Origin: Amycolatopsis pithecellobii
Lineage (GTDB): Bacteria > Actinomycetota > Actinomycetes > Mycobacteriales > Pseudonocardiaceae
Length of the DNA stretch: 64,000 nucleotides
Direction of reading: 5' to 3'
Assembly (NCBI RefSeq): GCF_009707865.1
Contig: NZ_WMBA01000026.1
Coordinates: forward strand, 1 to 64,000
In this document: positions 21,397 through 29,156 of the stretch, one piece after another
How the letters are laid out: each line of letters starts with the position of its first letter
How positions within the stretch are numbered: position 1 is the first letter of the stretch
The notes under the pieces: model-generated
The model's database searches: none
Told to the model about the DNA's origin: nothing
Seen by the model: only the letters and a program-made list of their open reading frames with translations
Program-made: the position numbers and the translations under genes

Positions 21397-21957
21397 TCAG
21401 TCCTCGGCGTCGACGTCCTCGCCGAGCGCCGCGGTGACCCAGGGATGGACCGTCTTTTCCAGCTGTGCCGGGGAAATCTCCTTGAGCGCGTCGAGCTCGA
21501 GGAAATGCCGCGCGATCGTCAGCCCGAGAATGCTGCTGACAGTCAGCGCCGCCCGCAGGTCGGCGTCCTCGCCACCACTGGCCCGCGCGAGGTTCGTGAC
21601 CCGCTCGTTGAGAAACTCGCGCATCGCCTCCTTCGCTTCGGGCGCGGTGAGCATCGACCGCACGAGCGCGCGGGTTTCGGGCGGGAGGCCGCCAAGCCGG
21701 ACACCGACGACGTCGAAAAGGTGTCCGGCGACGTCGCCATCCGTGCTTTCGCGGTGAAGCTCGGCCGCGATCGCGAACAGGTCGCGCTTCGAGCCGTAGT
21801 GCTGGATGACGAGCGAAGGATCGACCCCGGCCCGCTGCGCGATCGCGCGGATCGTCGCGCCCTCGAGCCCGTGTTCGCCAAATTCCAGCTGGGCGGCCTC
21901 GAGGATCCGCTGCGCGCTGGCGGCGCGCTTCGCCGCGCGCGTCCTGGGTTCCTCCAC
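21397..21957 (-). CDS. TetR-family transcriptional regulator
   Basis: A 186-residue repressor-type regulator. The N-terminal helix-turn-helix spans about residues 12-58 (AQRILEAAQLEFGEHGLEGA, then QHYGSKRDLF). The C-terminal ligand domain shows no recognised ligand. The start is a GTG at 21957 preceded by TAGAGT six bases away, suggesting a leaderless transcript. It is divergent from the SDR gene, with a perfect inverted repeat between them, so it probably represses itself and the SDR gene. Confidence 0.9.
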   Translation of the reverse strand: MEEPRTRAAKRAASAQRILEAAQLEFGEHGLEGATIRAIAQRAGVDPSLVIQHYGSKRDLFAIAAELHRESTDGDVAGHLFDVVGVRLGGLPPETRALVRSMLTAPEAKEAMREFLNERVTNLARASGGEDADLRAALTVSSILGLTIARHFLELDALKEISPAQLEKTVHPWVTAALGEDVDAED

Positions 21958-21963
21958 GCGCTC

Positions 21964-21969
21964 ACTCTA
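21964..21969 (-). promoter_or_regulatory. Leaderless-type -10 box of the TetR gene
   Basis: On the minus strand TAGAGT lies six bases before the GTG at 21957, fitting TANNNT. The operator at 21974-22003 would cover the -35 region. Confidence 0.5.
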
Positions 21970-21973
21970 CATG

Positions 21974-22003
21974 TGTTGAGCGAGCTGGTAGACTCGCTCA
22001 ACA
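21974..22003. promoter_or_regulatory. TetR operator: perfect 11-base inverted repeat
   Basis: TGTTGAGCGAG (21974-21984) and CTCGCTCAACA (21993-22003) are exact reverse complements with an eight-base spacer. The position between the divergent TetR and SDR genes is that of a classical autoregulatory operator. Confidence 0.85.
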
Positions 22004-22066
22004 GAACATGAGTCAACGCGGGCCGACAGTCTTTCCTCCGTCGCGACCCATGCAGTAAGGAGCATT

Positions 22067-22768
22067 TTGCCTGCTACCAAAGAAAATCCCACGATCCTGA
22101 TCATCGGAGCCTCACGAGGGCTCGGCCACGCCACGGCCGCCGAATTCCTGAAAAAGGGCTGGCACGTCGTCGGCACGGTTCGCGGCGAGAACACCAAGCT
22201 GCACGAGCTGGCCGCTGAATTTCCGGGCCGGGTCGGCATCGAACTGCTGGACATCAACGACACCGCACAACTGACGGCGTTGCATGAGCGCCTGTCCGCC
22301 CGCGTGTTCGACATTCTGTTCGTCAACGCCGGCACCACGAACAACGAACAGAAACCGATCAGCGAAGTGCCGACGGACGATTTCGTGGACCTCATGATCA
22401 CGAACGCGCTCAGCCCGATGCGCGTCGTCGAAACGCTCCAGGACCTCGTGTCGCCCACGGGCATGATCGGCGCCATGTCGTCAGGGCAGGGCAGCATCAC
22501 CAACAACACGACCGGGATGCGTGAGGTCTACCGCGGCACCAAGGCGGCGCTCAACATGTATATGCGCAGCTTCGCCGTCCGGCAGGCGGACACGGGGCGG
22601 TCGTTCGTGCTGATGGCACCCGGCTGGGTCCAGACGGACCTCGGCGGACCCGGCGCGCGGCTGACCATCGAGGAAAGCGTGCCGAGCCTGGTGAATGTGC
22701 TGCTGGAGAAACGCCGGCGCCCCGGCCTCGAATATCTCGATTATCGCGGGCAGACCGTACCGTGGTGA
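22067..22768 (+). CDS. Short-chain dehydrogenase/reductase
   Basis: A 233-residue SDR. The cofactor motif is GASRGLG (about residues 14-20), NAG lies in LFVNAGT, and the catalytic pair is Tyr-Lys in YRGTKAA with a Ser in the preceding SSGQGS. It would oxidise or reduce an alcohol/ketone using NAD(P). It starts at a TTG (22067), justified by AAGGAG five bases ahead. The divergent TetR regulator and shared inverted repeat indicate it is the regulated target. Confidence 0.9.
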   Translation: MPATKENPTILIIGASRGLGHATAAEFLKKGWHVVGTVRGENTKLHELAAEFPGRVGIELLDINDTAQLTALHERLSARVFDILFVNAGTTNNEQKPISEVPTDDFVDLMITNALSPMRVVETLQDLVSPTGMIGAMSSGQGSITNNTTGMREVYRGTKAALNMYMRSFAVRQADTGRSFVLMAPGWVQTDLGGPGARLTIEESVPSLVNVLLEKRRRPGLEYLDYRGQTVPW

Positions 22769-22772
22769 CGCC

Positions 22773-23327
22773 TCAGTAATCCGAAACGAGCTCGGCCGGA
22801 TTGATGGTCACCGGAAATGGCACGGAAATGGTGATGGTCTGGTCGTGTTCGGCTTTCGCGACCGTTTCGTAAACGCCGTCGTGCAAACCGAGGCACAGCA
22901 CATCGGGCACATAAGGATCGACGAGCCAGTAGTTCGGGCAGCCGGCCGCGGCCAGGCGGGCGCGTTTCAGCTCGGTGTCGATCAACCGGCTCGACGGTGA
23001 GATGACTTCGACCGACAACACCGGCACACCGACCAGCGCCCGCTCGGTGTAGTCGGCGCGGCGGCCGACGACGACGTCGGGAATGAGCACGGTGTCGTCG
23101 GCGAGCACCACATCCACCGGCGCCGGCAACGCTTCGCAGTCCTTCGGGCAATGCCGGGTCACCGCCGCGAGCATCCTGGCCACGACACGTTGATGGAGGG
23201 GACGGGGTGAGGGGCTCATGAGGAGCACCCCGTCCACGAGCTCGTAGCGGTGACTGTCATCGGCGATCGACTCCAGGTCCCTACGCGTCAATGGCTCGCG
23301 GTGTCCGAACACCGGTACAGTCGCCAT
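22773..23327 (-). CDS. Uma2-family (DUF820) putative endonuclease
   Basis: A 184-residue protein of the Uma2 family, with a PD-(D/E)XK nuclease-like core (IPDVVVGR, LSVEVISPSS, then DTELKRARLAAAGCPNYWLVDP). The family is abundant in actinobacteria and cyanobacteria and its role is unknown. The ATG at 23327 has GGGGAG just upstream; the frame is open further but unlike the family. It is convergent with the SDR gene, four bases apart. Confidence 0.85.
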   Translation of the reverse strand: MATVPVFGHREPLTRRDLESIADDSHRYELVDGVLLMSPSPRPLHQRVVARMLAAVTRHCPKDCEALPAPVDVVLADDTVLIPDVVVGRRADYTERALVGVPVLSVEVISPSSRLIDTELKRARLAAAGCPNYWLVDPYVPDVLCLGLHDGVYETVAKAEHDQTITISVPFPVTINPAELVSDY

Positions 23328-23726
23328 GGTCTCCCCAAATCGCGTAGACACGAACCCTCGACGCGCCAGCTTAGACTCCCCCATGATGACCAACCGCGTC
23401 AGGCGCGTCGCACATCGAAACCCGAAAAGACTATTGGTCACGTAACGGCCAGTCAACGCCGGATACCAAGTGTCACCAAGGGTTGGCCCGGTGTCACTTT
23501 CCGCGGCAGACAACCACGACATTGCGCCGAACGTGTGCTGATCCGGAGTTAGGAAAATCGTTGGCGAAAATACTCCCGCCCGCAATGTAACGCGGTTCTT
23601 GTCGTCATATTGCCAACGATTGTCCGATGGTAAGCCATGCCAACAAAACGCGACAACCGGCAAATTGATTTTTCCACATCCACAAAGGATGGTGACACTA
23701 GACAGGTAGGATGCTAGCATGCTTGG
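23328..23726. other. 399-base gene-free region, lower in GC than its surroundings
   Basis: No gene is seen. The stretch 23550-23700 is noticeably A/T-rich for this genome. GTGTCAC occurs twice near 23470-23505, and GTGACAC near 23692. It separates the divergent Uma2 and RHH genes and must carry their promoters. Confidence 0.5.
23707..23720. promoter_or_regulatory. -10 box and palindrome before the RHH gene
   Basis: TAGGAT (23707-23712) fits TANNNT. It overlaps ATGCTAGCAT (23711-23720), a perfect ten-base palindrome that ends six bases before the RHH start. RHH proteins commonly bind such short palindromes at their own promoters. Confidence 0.45.
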
Positions 23727-23897
23727 GTGAGCGAGGATGAGGTCAAGCAGTTCAACGTCTACCTGCCGATCACGCTGATCAAGCAGGTGAAACACCACGC
23801 CATCGAAGAGGGCCTGTCCCTCTCGGCACTGGTCGCCGACGCGTTGCGCGCCTACCTCGCCGAACCCAGCCGGTCAAGGAAGGAGCCGCAGAGATGA
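23727..23897 (+). CDS. Small ribbon-helix-helix (CopG/Arc-type) protein
   Basis: A 56-residue protein starting at GTG. Residues 7-14 (KQFNVYLP) form the expected DNA-contacting strand, followed by two helices ([15 protein letters not shown] and [16 protein letters not shown]), the CopG pattern. It overlaps the VOC gene by four bases (ATGA), so the two are translationally coupled. RHH proteins of this size are antitoxins or autoregulators; no toxin is adjacent, so autoregulation of the small operon is more likely. No ribosome site precedes the GTG. Confidence 0.75.
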   Translation: MSEDEVKQFNVYLPITLIKQVKHHAIEEGLSLSALVADALRAYLAEPSRSRKEPQR

Positions 23898-24214
23898 ATA
23901 CCGAAGGCATCGAGGCCGTGGTCGTGGAAACCCACAACTGGGGCAAGACGGCGAAGTTCTGGCAAACCGTGGGATTCAAGCTCGCGTTCGAGACCGATCA
24001 CAATTCCGGCCAATTCACCAGCGGCGACGGGCCGTACGTGTTCGTCGTCGAGGTCCCGGAGACACAGGAGCCGCGGCTGCGGGTCGTGCTGAAAACACCG
24101 GAAGGGGACGGCGACGGGCTCGACGTCGTGGCCCCCTTCGAGGAAACCCATTACGGCACAACGGAAATGACCATCCGCGATCCGGACGGCCGGCACTGGG
24201 TGCTGCAGCGATGA
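23894..24214 (+). CDS. VOC-family (glyoxalase/bleomycin-resistance-like) protein
   Basis: A 106-residue single-module VOC protein. [20 protein letters not shown] and the end segment [15 protein letters not shown] are typical; the terminal RDPDG is the usual last-strand motif. Expected metal ligands are not all evident (His in VETHNW and a late acidic residue are candidates). It is likely a homodimer binding a small ligand or acting in detoxification. AAGGAAGGAG precedes the ATG. It overlaps the RHH gene upstream and the methyltransferase downstream by four bases each. Confidence 0.82.
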   Translation: MNTEGIEAVVVETHNWGKTAKFWQTVGFKLAFETDHNSGQFTSGDGPYVFVVEVPETQEPRLRVVLKTPEGDGDGLDVVAPFEETHYGTTEMTIRDPDGRHWVLQR

Positions 24215-25053
24215 CCGAGGCGGAGAGCACGGCGGTGCGGGTCGCGTTGTGGCGGGCGATGCACGTTCTGGCCGACCCGCCGCCGCATGTGCTCACCGAC
24301 GAGATCGGGCTGCGGCTCGCCGACCCGGAAAAAGGCTGGCGTGACCGTCCGGACATGGACCCGGCGGGCACCCGGGGTTTTCGGCTGGCGACCGTGACCA
24401 GGGCCCGGTTCGTCGAGGATCTCGTCGCCGAGCAGGCGGGAAACGGTGTCACACAATACGTTCTGCTCGGTGCGGGCCTCGACACCTTCGCCCAGCGCAG
24501 GCCGGAGCTCGCCGCGCGGCTGCGGGTGTACGAGATCGATCAGCCCGGGCCGCAGGCATGGAAACGCCGGCGCCTCGAGGAACTCGGTTACGGCGTGCCG
24601 GAGTGGCTTCGGTTGGTGCCCACGGATTTCGAGGTGCCCGGCCAGTGGTGGACCCGGTTGCTCGCCGCGGGTTTCGACACCGCGCGGCCCGCGGTCGTGG
24701 CGTCGACGGGCGTGACCATGTACCTGACGAAGGAGGCGACGGCGGCCACCTTGCGGCAGTTGGCGACGCTCGCGCCGGGCTCGACGGTGGCCATGACGTT
24801 CCTGCTGCCCGCCGACCTGCTCGACGACACCGACCGGCCGGGGCTGCGCGCGAGCAAACAGGGCGCGCAGGCGTCCGGAACTCCGTTCGTGAGCTTCTAC
24901 CGGCCGGAGGAAATGCTCGCGCTGGCGCGGGAATCCGGGTTCGCCGAGGCCCGCTACGTGCCGGGAGCCGAACTGGCGGACCGGTATTTCGCCGGCCGGA
25001 CGGACGGGTTGCGCCCGTCGGCCGGGGAGGGGTTCCTGATCGCCGGGGTGTGA
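24211..25053 (+). CDS. Class I SAM-dependent methyltransferase (leucine carboxyl methyltransferase-like)
   Basis: A 280-residue methyltransferase of the actinobacterial LCM-like family (TIGR00027 type). The SAM site is VLLGAGLDTFAQR near residue 85, with the acidic YEIDQPG about 25 residues later, and VASTGVTMYLTKEA matches the family's catalytic region. The methyl acceptor is unknown. Its ATG overlaps the VOC stop by four bases, closing a tightly coupled three-gene operon (RHH, VOC, methyltransferase). Confidence 0.88.
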   Translation: MTEAESTAVRVALWRAMHVLADPPPHVLTDEIGLRLADPEKGWRDRPDMDPAGTRGFRLATVTRARFVEDLVAEQAGNGVTQYVLLGAGLDTFAQRRPELAARLRVYEIDQPGPQAWKRRRLEELGYGVPEWLRLVPTDFEVPGQWWTRLLAAGFDTARPAVVASTGVTMYLTKEATAATLRQLATLAPGSTVAMTFLLPADLLDDTDRPGLRASKQGAQASGTPFVSFYRPEEMLALARESGFAEARYVPGAELADRYFAGRTDGLRPSAGEGFLIAGV

Positions 25054-25113
25054 GAGGGGCGCGAGTGTCCGGAGTGGACATCGCGGCGGGCGGTGGCGGG
25101 TCCGTGCCGGCCC

Positions 25114-25283
25114 GGCGCCCGGGTGGGTTCGTGGTCGCCAGGATCTGAGCGGTGCCCCCGGGTGCGGGCAAGGTCGCCGGGCACGCTGGGGATGGCCACA
25201 CGGCGGTGCGGGGCTGCGGTCAAGAAGCCGGCCGCGTAGGCGAGGCGCCCGGGTGGGTTCGTGGTCGCCGGGATCTCAGTGGT
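25114..25283. repeat. 40-base direct repeat in an intergenic region
   Basis: GGCGCCCGGGTGGGTTCGTG plus about 20 further bases occurs at 25114-25153 and again at 25244-25283 with about three mismatches, 130 bases apart. The surrounding 25054-25305 carries no convincing gene and separates the methyltransferase and MarR stop codons. Confidence 0.7.
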
Positions 25284-25305
25284 CGCCCGGGTCCGAAAAG
25301 GACAC

Positions 25306-25761
25306 TCACGCCGGGGCGATGGTGGCTTCGGTGAGGTCGCGCAGGACGTCCGCGACGACGGGTAGCGCGTCGGCGGGGATGTGGTCCAGGATCCGCCTGC
25401 GGGCGATGGCCAGGTACGCCGGATCGGCGGTCTTGAAACGCTCGCGCCCCGCCGCCGTCAGGACGGCTATGGTGCCGCGGGCGTCCGTGTCGTGCCGTTC
25501 CTTCGTGACCAGCCCGTGTGCGCGCAGCGTGTCCACGACCCGCGTGATGCGCGATGGGGTCAGGCCCGTCGCGGCGGCCAGTTCCGACATCCGCAGCTGC
25601 TGCCCCGGCGCCCGGCATAAAGTGGCCAGCGCGGCGAACTCCGTCATCGACACCCCGTTCGCCCGGATCATGTCATCTTCCAGCACCCGCGGCAGGGCAT
25701 GCACAAGCCGCCCCAGGGTTTCCATCAGCAGCGCCTCATCCGGGGTCAGCGGGTCCGTCAT
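25306..25761 (-). CDS. MarR-family transcriptional regulator
   Basis: A 151-residue winged-helix regulator. The recognition region is LRMSELAAATGLTPSRITRV (about residues 55-75), followed by the wing with RDARG-type DTDARGTIAVLT. Ligand unknown. AAGGTG lies six bases before the ATG. It is divergent from the epoxide-hydrolase-like gene, with a direct repeat between them, and probably controls it. Confidence 0.9.
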   Translation of the reverse strand: MTDPLTPDEALLMETLGRLVHALPRVLEDDMIRANGVSMTEFAALATLCRAPGQQLRMSELAAATGLTPSRITRVVDTLRAHGLVTKERHDTDARGTIAVLTAAGRERFKTADPAYLAIARRRILDHIPADALPVVADVLRDLTEATIAPA

Positions 25762-25771
25762 GGTGACACCT

Positions 25772-25818
25772 TAGTTGACGAGGCAAGCAAACCTCGGTAA
25801 TAGTTGCGTGAGCAAGCA
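25772..25818 (+). promoter_or_regulatory. Promoter with direct repeats between MarR and hydrolase genes
   Basis: TTGACG (25775-25780) and TAATAG (25798-25803) with 17 bases between form a good promoter for the gene at 25837. TAGTTG (25772, 25801) and GCAAGCA (25783, 25812) are each repeated 29 bases apart, giving two copies of a possible MarR site overlapping both promoter elements. Confidence 0.6.
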
Positions 25819-25836
25819 CCTAGAAAGGCGAACTCC

Positions 25837-26721
25837 GTGAACACACCCCTGCGCGGGCCCGATCTCGACGGGTTCAGCCACGCATACGCCGACGTCAACG
25901 GCGTGCGCCTGCACTACGTGATCGGCGGTGACGGCCCAGCGGTCGTGTTGATCCACGGCTGGCCGTTCACCTGGCTGGAGTGGCGCGCGACGATGCCGCT
26001 GCTCGCCGACGCCGGATTCACCGTCATCGCCCCCGATCTGCGGGGGTCGGGCGACTCCGGCAAACCCGCCGGACGCTGGACCAAACGGGACGAAGCCGAG
26101 GATCTGCACCAGCTACTGACGCGGCTGGGCCGGACCGAGGCCGAGGTGGTCGGCACCGATATCGGCACGATGGTGGCGCACGCCTGGGCACAGGCGTACC
26201 CGGACGAGGTCCGCCACCTCGTGCTGTCCGAGTCGCACTTGCCCGGTTTCGGCCTGGAGGACCACATGAATCCGGCCACCGGTGGGTACTGGCATTTCGG
26301 TTTCCACGCCCAGGTGGATCTGGCCGCGATGCTGACCGAAGGCAAGGAAGAACAGTACCTCGGCCCGTTCTGGCAATTCATGACGCGCGGTGGGCTGACC
26401 GACGCCGACCGGGCCGAACTGCTGCGCAGCTACCGCGCGCCGGGCGCCATGCGGGGCGGCTTCGAGCATTACGCCACCCTCGTCGAGGACGGCCACGCCG
26501 CACGGGCCGCCGGGCAGGTGACGATGCCGGTCCTCGTCCTCAACGGCGAACACGGGCTCCCCCAGGACGTTCTCCTCGCCGGAGCCCGCAAAGCCGCGAC
26601 CGACGTGCGCGCGGACATCGTCCCGGGCGCCGCACACACCATCGGCGCGGACAACCCGCAATGGCTTTCCGGCCGGCTCACCCGATTCTTCACCGAAACC
26701 AGCAAGGAGCACAATTCATGA
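25837..26721 (+). CDS. Alpha/beta-fold hydrolase (epoxide-hydrolase-like)
   Basis: A 294-residue hydrolase. The oxyanion HGWP motif (IHGWPFTW) and a nucleophile elbow with Asp (VGTDIGTMVAHAWA) are typical of epoxide hydrolases and dehalogenases. The catalytic His is in GAAHTIGADNP near the end, and a ring-opening Tyr is plausible in YWHF or YLGP. The start chosen is the GTG at 25837; a frame from 25804 overlaps the promoter. Its stop overlaps the epimerase start (ATGA). Confidence 0.85.
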   Translation: MNTPLRGPDLDGFSHAYADVNGVRLHYVIGGDGPAVVLIHGWPFTWLEWRATMPLLADAGFTVIAPDLRGSGDSGKPAGRWTKRDEAEDLHQLLTRLGRTEAEVVGTDIGTMVAHAWAQAYPDEVRHLVLSESHLPGFGLEDHMNPATGGYWHFGFHAQVDLAAMLTEGKEEQYLGPFWQFMTRGGLTDADRAELLRSYRAPGAMRGGFEHYATLVEDGHAARAAGQVTMPVLVLNGEHGLPQDVLLAGARKAATDVRADIVPGAAHTIGADNPQWLSGRLTRFFTETSKEHNS

Positions 26722-27620
26722 AAATTCTCGTCTTCGGCGCCACCGGCTACGCCGGGTCCCACCTCGCCCCGGCGCTGGCCCGCGCCGGGCATACCGTGCT
26801 CGGGCTGACCCGGAACCCGGATTCCCCGGCGGCGCGGCAGCTCACCATCGGCGAAGTCACGCCGGTACAAGGAAACTTCAGCGATCCCGACACCTGGCGC
26901 GCACACCTCGACGGCGTCGATGCCGTCGTGCACTCCATGATGGACCCGGCCGAACCGTACGAAGGTGACCGGCGGCTGTTCGCCGAAGTCGTTGCCGCAC
27001 AGGAACGTGACGGCCGCAAACGCCACGTGGTCTTCACCACCGGCATCAGCTGCTACGGCCGCACCGGCGTGGCACTGATGGACGAGAACACCCCTGGCAA
27101 CCCGGAAAGCTTCCTCAGTTTCCGTTTCCAGCTGGAAAAAGAGCTCGCGGCCAGCGGCCTGTCGCACACCATCGTGCGCCCCGGCTTCATGTACGGCGGG
27201 GCGGGCACGACTTCGATGAGCGCCCAGTGGTTCGCCGCCGCGGAGGAAGGCAAGCCCGTTTTCTACGGTGACCCCGAAAAACAGTGGAGCTGGGTGCACA
27301 TCGACGATCTCGCCGAGGCCTACGTGCGCATCCTCGCGCACCCCGCGGCGGTCGACGGGGAGACCTTCGTGATCGCCGACGACCAGCGGCTGCGAGTCCT
27401 CGATGTCATGAAGGTCGCCATCGGGGTGGCCGGATACACCGGTGAGATCACGATGGAATCAGCCGAGGCCGGCGGTGTGCTGCAGGTGACGGCCGACCAG
27501 AACGAGCTTGTCTCCAGCGCGAAGGCGCGGCGCATTCTCGGCTGGACCCCGAACCACGCGTCCTTCACCGACGCCCCCGAGGTCCACTACCGCGCCTGGA
27601 AGGCCGCCCGGCCCGCATGA
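26718..27620 (+). CDS. NAD-dependent epimerase/dehydratase-like protein (extended SDR)
   Basis: A 300-residue extended short-chain dehydrogenase. The cofactor motif is FGATGYAGSH (residues 5-14). The usual YxxxK is not evident: FTTGISCYGRTG and SFRFQLEKEL occupy that region, so it may be an atypical or non-catalytic member. VRPGFMYGGAG and WSWVHIDDLAEAYV are family blocks. AAGGAG precedes the ATG, which overlaps the hydrolase stop by four bases. The pair would act on the same substrate under MarR control. Confidence 0.85.
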   Translation: MKILVFGATGYAGSHLAPALARAGHTVLGLTRNPDSPAARQLTIGEVTPVQGNFSDPDTWRAHLDGVDAVVHSMMDPAEPYEGDRRLFAEVVAAQERDGRKRHVVFTTGISCYGRTGVALMDENTPGNPESFLSFRFQLEKELAASGLSHTIVRPGFMYGGAGTTSMSAQWFAAAEEGKPVFYGDPEKQWSWVHIDDLAEAYVRILAHPAAVDGETFVIADDQRLRVLDVMKVAIGVAGYTGEITMESAEAGGVLQVTADQNELVSSAKARRILGWTPNHASFTDAPEVHYRAWKAARPA

Positions 27621-27625
27621 CGGGG

Positions 27626-27658
27626 GAAGGGTGTTCAGGACGCCTGAACACCCTTCCG
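27626..27658. terminator. Perfect 15-bp hairpin terminator
   Basis: GGAAGGGTGTTCAGG (27626-27640) and its exact complement at 27644-27658 surround a three-base ACG loop, six bases after the epimerase stop. It lies between convergent operons and probably serves both. No long T-tract follows. Confidence 0.85.
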
Positions 27659-27668
27659 TTGTCACGGT

Positions 27669-29132
27669 TTACGCGGCGGCGAACCGGAAATTGCGGAACA
27701 GCTCCGTTTCCGGTGCGCCCGCACCACGCATCCGCAAGGCGTAGCTGACCAGCGCATGATTGATCATGTAGAGCCGGGTGCCTTCTTCTTTCGCGCCCTC
27801 GGACATGTGGTCCACGACCCAGGCGAGCGCCGAACTGCCCCCGTATTGAGCGCGGGGTTCGAAGATCAGGTCGGCGGCATCGATCTCACCGAGCACGTTG
27901 AGGACATAGCTGACCGGGAAAGCACTGTTGGCATGGTCCGCTTCGGTCCGGTCGTAGCCGGGGAAGGCGTCGACCATGCGGGTCAGCGCTTCGTCAGGGA
28001 TCAAATGCATCCGGCCGGTGATCATGGCGACTTCGATGATGTAGGGATAGGCGATGCCGTTGGGGAAGAAATTGCCACCGGGGTCGACCAGATCCAGCAC
28101 GGCCGCCACCTGCGCAAGATAGCCGTCCAGGTCGGGCAATTCCTCTTGCAGCCGCCCGAGATTGTGCAGCGCGACGATGTAGTACTGGCTCATGTGGACC
28201 CGGTCGTCCCACGGCACCTGCTCCAGCAGCACCTTCGCCTCGGCCAGCCAGTCGATCGGATCGTTCAGGTACTCCGTCCTGCCGGACATGGCGATGGCGT
28301 TGAGCATCGTCAGCAGCGGATAGACCTTCGCCCAGGCGACGGGCAGTTCCTGCGGAAACGACGGGTAGATCTTCAACTCGTCGGCACGGGTCATGTAGTG
28401 CAGGACTTCCTTCATGTAGTCCCGCTCACCGTCGAAAATGTACTCGTCGAAACCGAGCAGCGTCACCACCGACAGGAACATCGCGCCGGCACGGCCGCGG
28501 AAGTACGGCGCGGGGATGTTCTCCAGCAGGTTCAAGCCTTCGATGACGTGGTTGCGGTCCGGGGTGACCAACCGGTCCTTCAACCCGAGCTGGCCGATGG
28601 CGAGGAAGACGGTCGACGACGCGGACAGCCGCTCGTAGTCACCGTGGCGCCCCTGGTTCTCGTCGGCGATCTGATCCGGCGCGATCTCGTCGAGCATGCC
28701 CAGCACCTCCGCCGGGAAATCTCGTTCGTCGTTGACCAGCAATGACACGTCGAGGCCGAGCTTGGCGAAGGAGTCCATCACCAGGCTGCCTGCCATCGCC
28801 CGGTAGTAAGGATTGCGCTCGGCACGGGCGGCTTGCAAGAGCGGCCCGACAGCCGGCGCGACGTCGTCCTGACGCGCCGGGTCCGCCACCGTGAGCACGA
28901 AATCCGTCAGATCCCGGCAGAACAGCGTGTACGCATTGGACGGTGACACCTTCGCCGCCAGCTGGTCGAATGTCCGGCGGATGTGCCCGGCGACCGCCGG
29001 GGCGAACTCGATCGGATACTGGCCGAGGCCGATACCCCGGATCATCCGGCTCCACGGCGCCGAGATCATCCGGGATTCGTTCGACAAGTCACTCAGTCCG
29101 GATACCGGAAGAGCGCGAGCGACACTGGTCAT
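27669..29132 (-). CDS. Helical protein of unknown function (third gene of the acyltransferase cassette)
   Basis: A 487-residue protein I do not recognise. It is acidic, rich in predicted helices and has repeated helix-pair segments (EGLNLLENIPAPYFRGRAGA, WAKVYPLLTMLNAIAMSG, YYIVALHNLGRLQEELPDLD, YPYIIEVAMITGRMHLIP), suggesting an alpha/alpha-toroid or similar barrel. No signal peptide, transmembrane helix or cofactor motif is visible. It begins 24 bases after the kinase-like gene, with AAGGG before the ATG, so it is in the same operon. Possible roles are a cyclase- or hydrolase-like tailoring step; this is inference from context only. Confidence 0.75.
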   Translation of the reverse strand: MTSVARALPVSGLSDLSNESRMISAPWSRMIRGIGLGQYPIEFAPAVAGHIRRTFDQLAAKVSPSNAYTLFCRDLTDFVLTVADPARQDDVAPAVGPLLQAARAERNPYYRAMAGSLVMDSFAKLGLDVSLLVNDERDFPAEVLGMLDEIAPDQIADENQGRHGDYERLSASSTVFLAIGQLGLKDRLVTPDRNHVIEGLNLLENIPAPYFRGRAGAMFLSVVTLLGFDEYIFDGERDYMKEVLHYMTRADELKIYPSFPQELPVAWAKVYPLLTMLNAIAMSGRTEYLNDPIDWLAEAKVLLEQVPWDDRVHMSQYYIVALHNLGRLQEELPDLDGYLAQVAAVLDLVDPGGNFFPNGIAYPYIIEVAMITGRMHLIPDEALTRMVDAFPGYDRTEADHANSAFPVSYVLNVLGEIDAADLIFEPRAQYGGSSALAWVVDHMSEGAKEEGTRLYMINHALVSYALRMRGAGAPETELFRNFRFAAA

Positions 29133-29156
29133 GGACTTGCCCTTTCTGTTTGTCGT

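Noticed and set aside
23727-24214. Toxin-antitoxin pair
   Set aside because: The RHH protein resembles an antitoxin, but the coupled gene is a VOC-fold protein, not a known toxin.
27669-29132. Assignment as a terpene cyclase
   Set aside because: The helical pattern is suggestive, but no DDxxD, NSE or DxDD motif is seen, so the function is left open.
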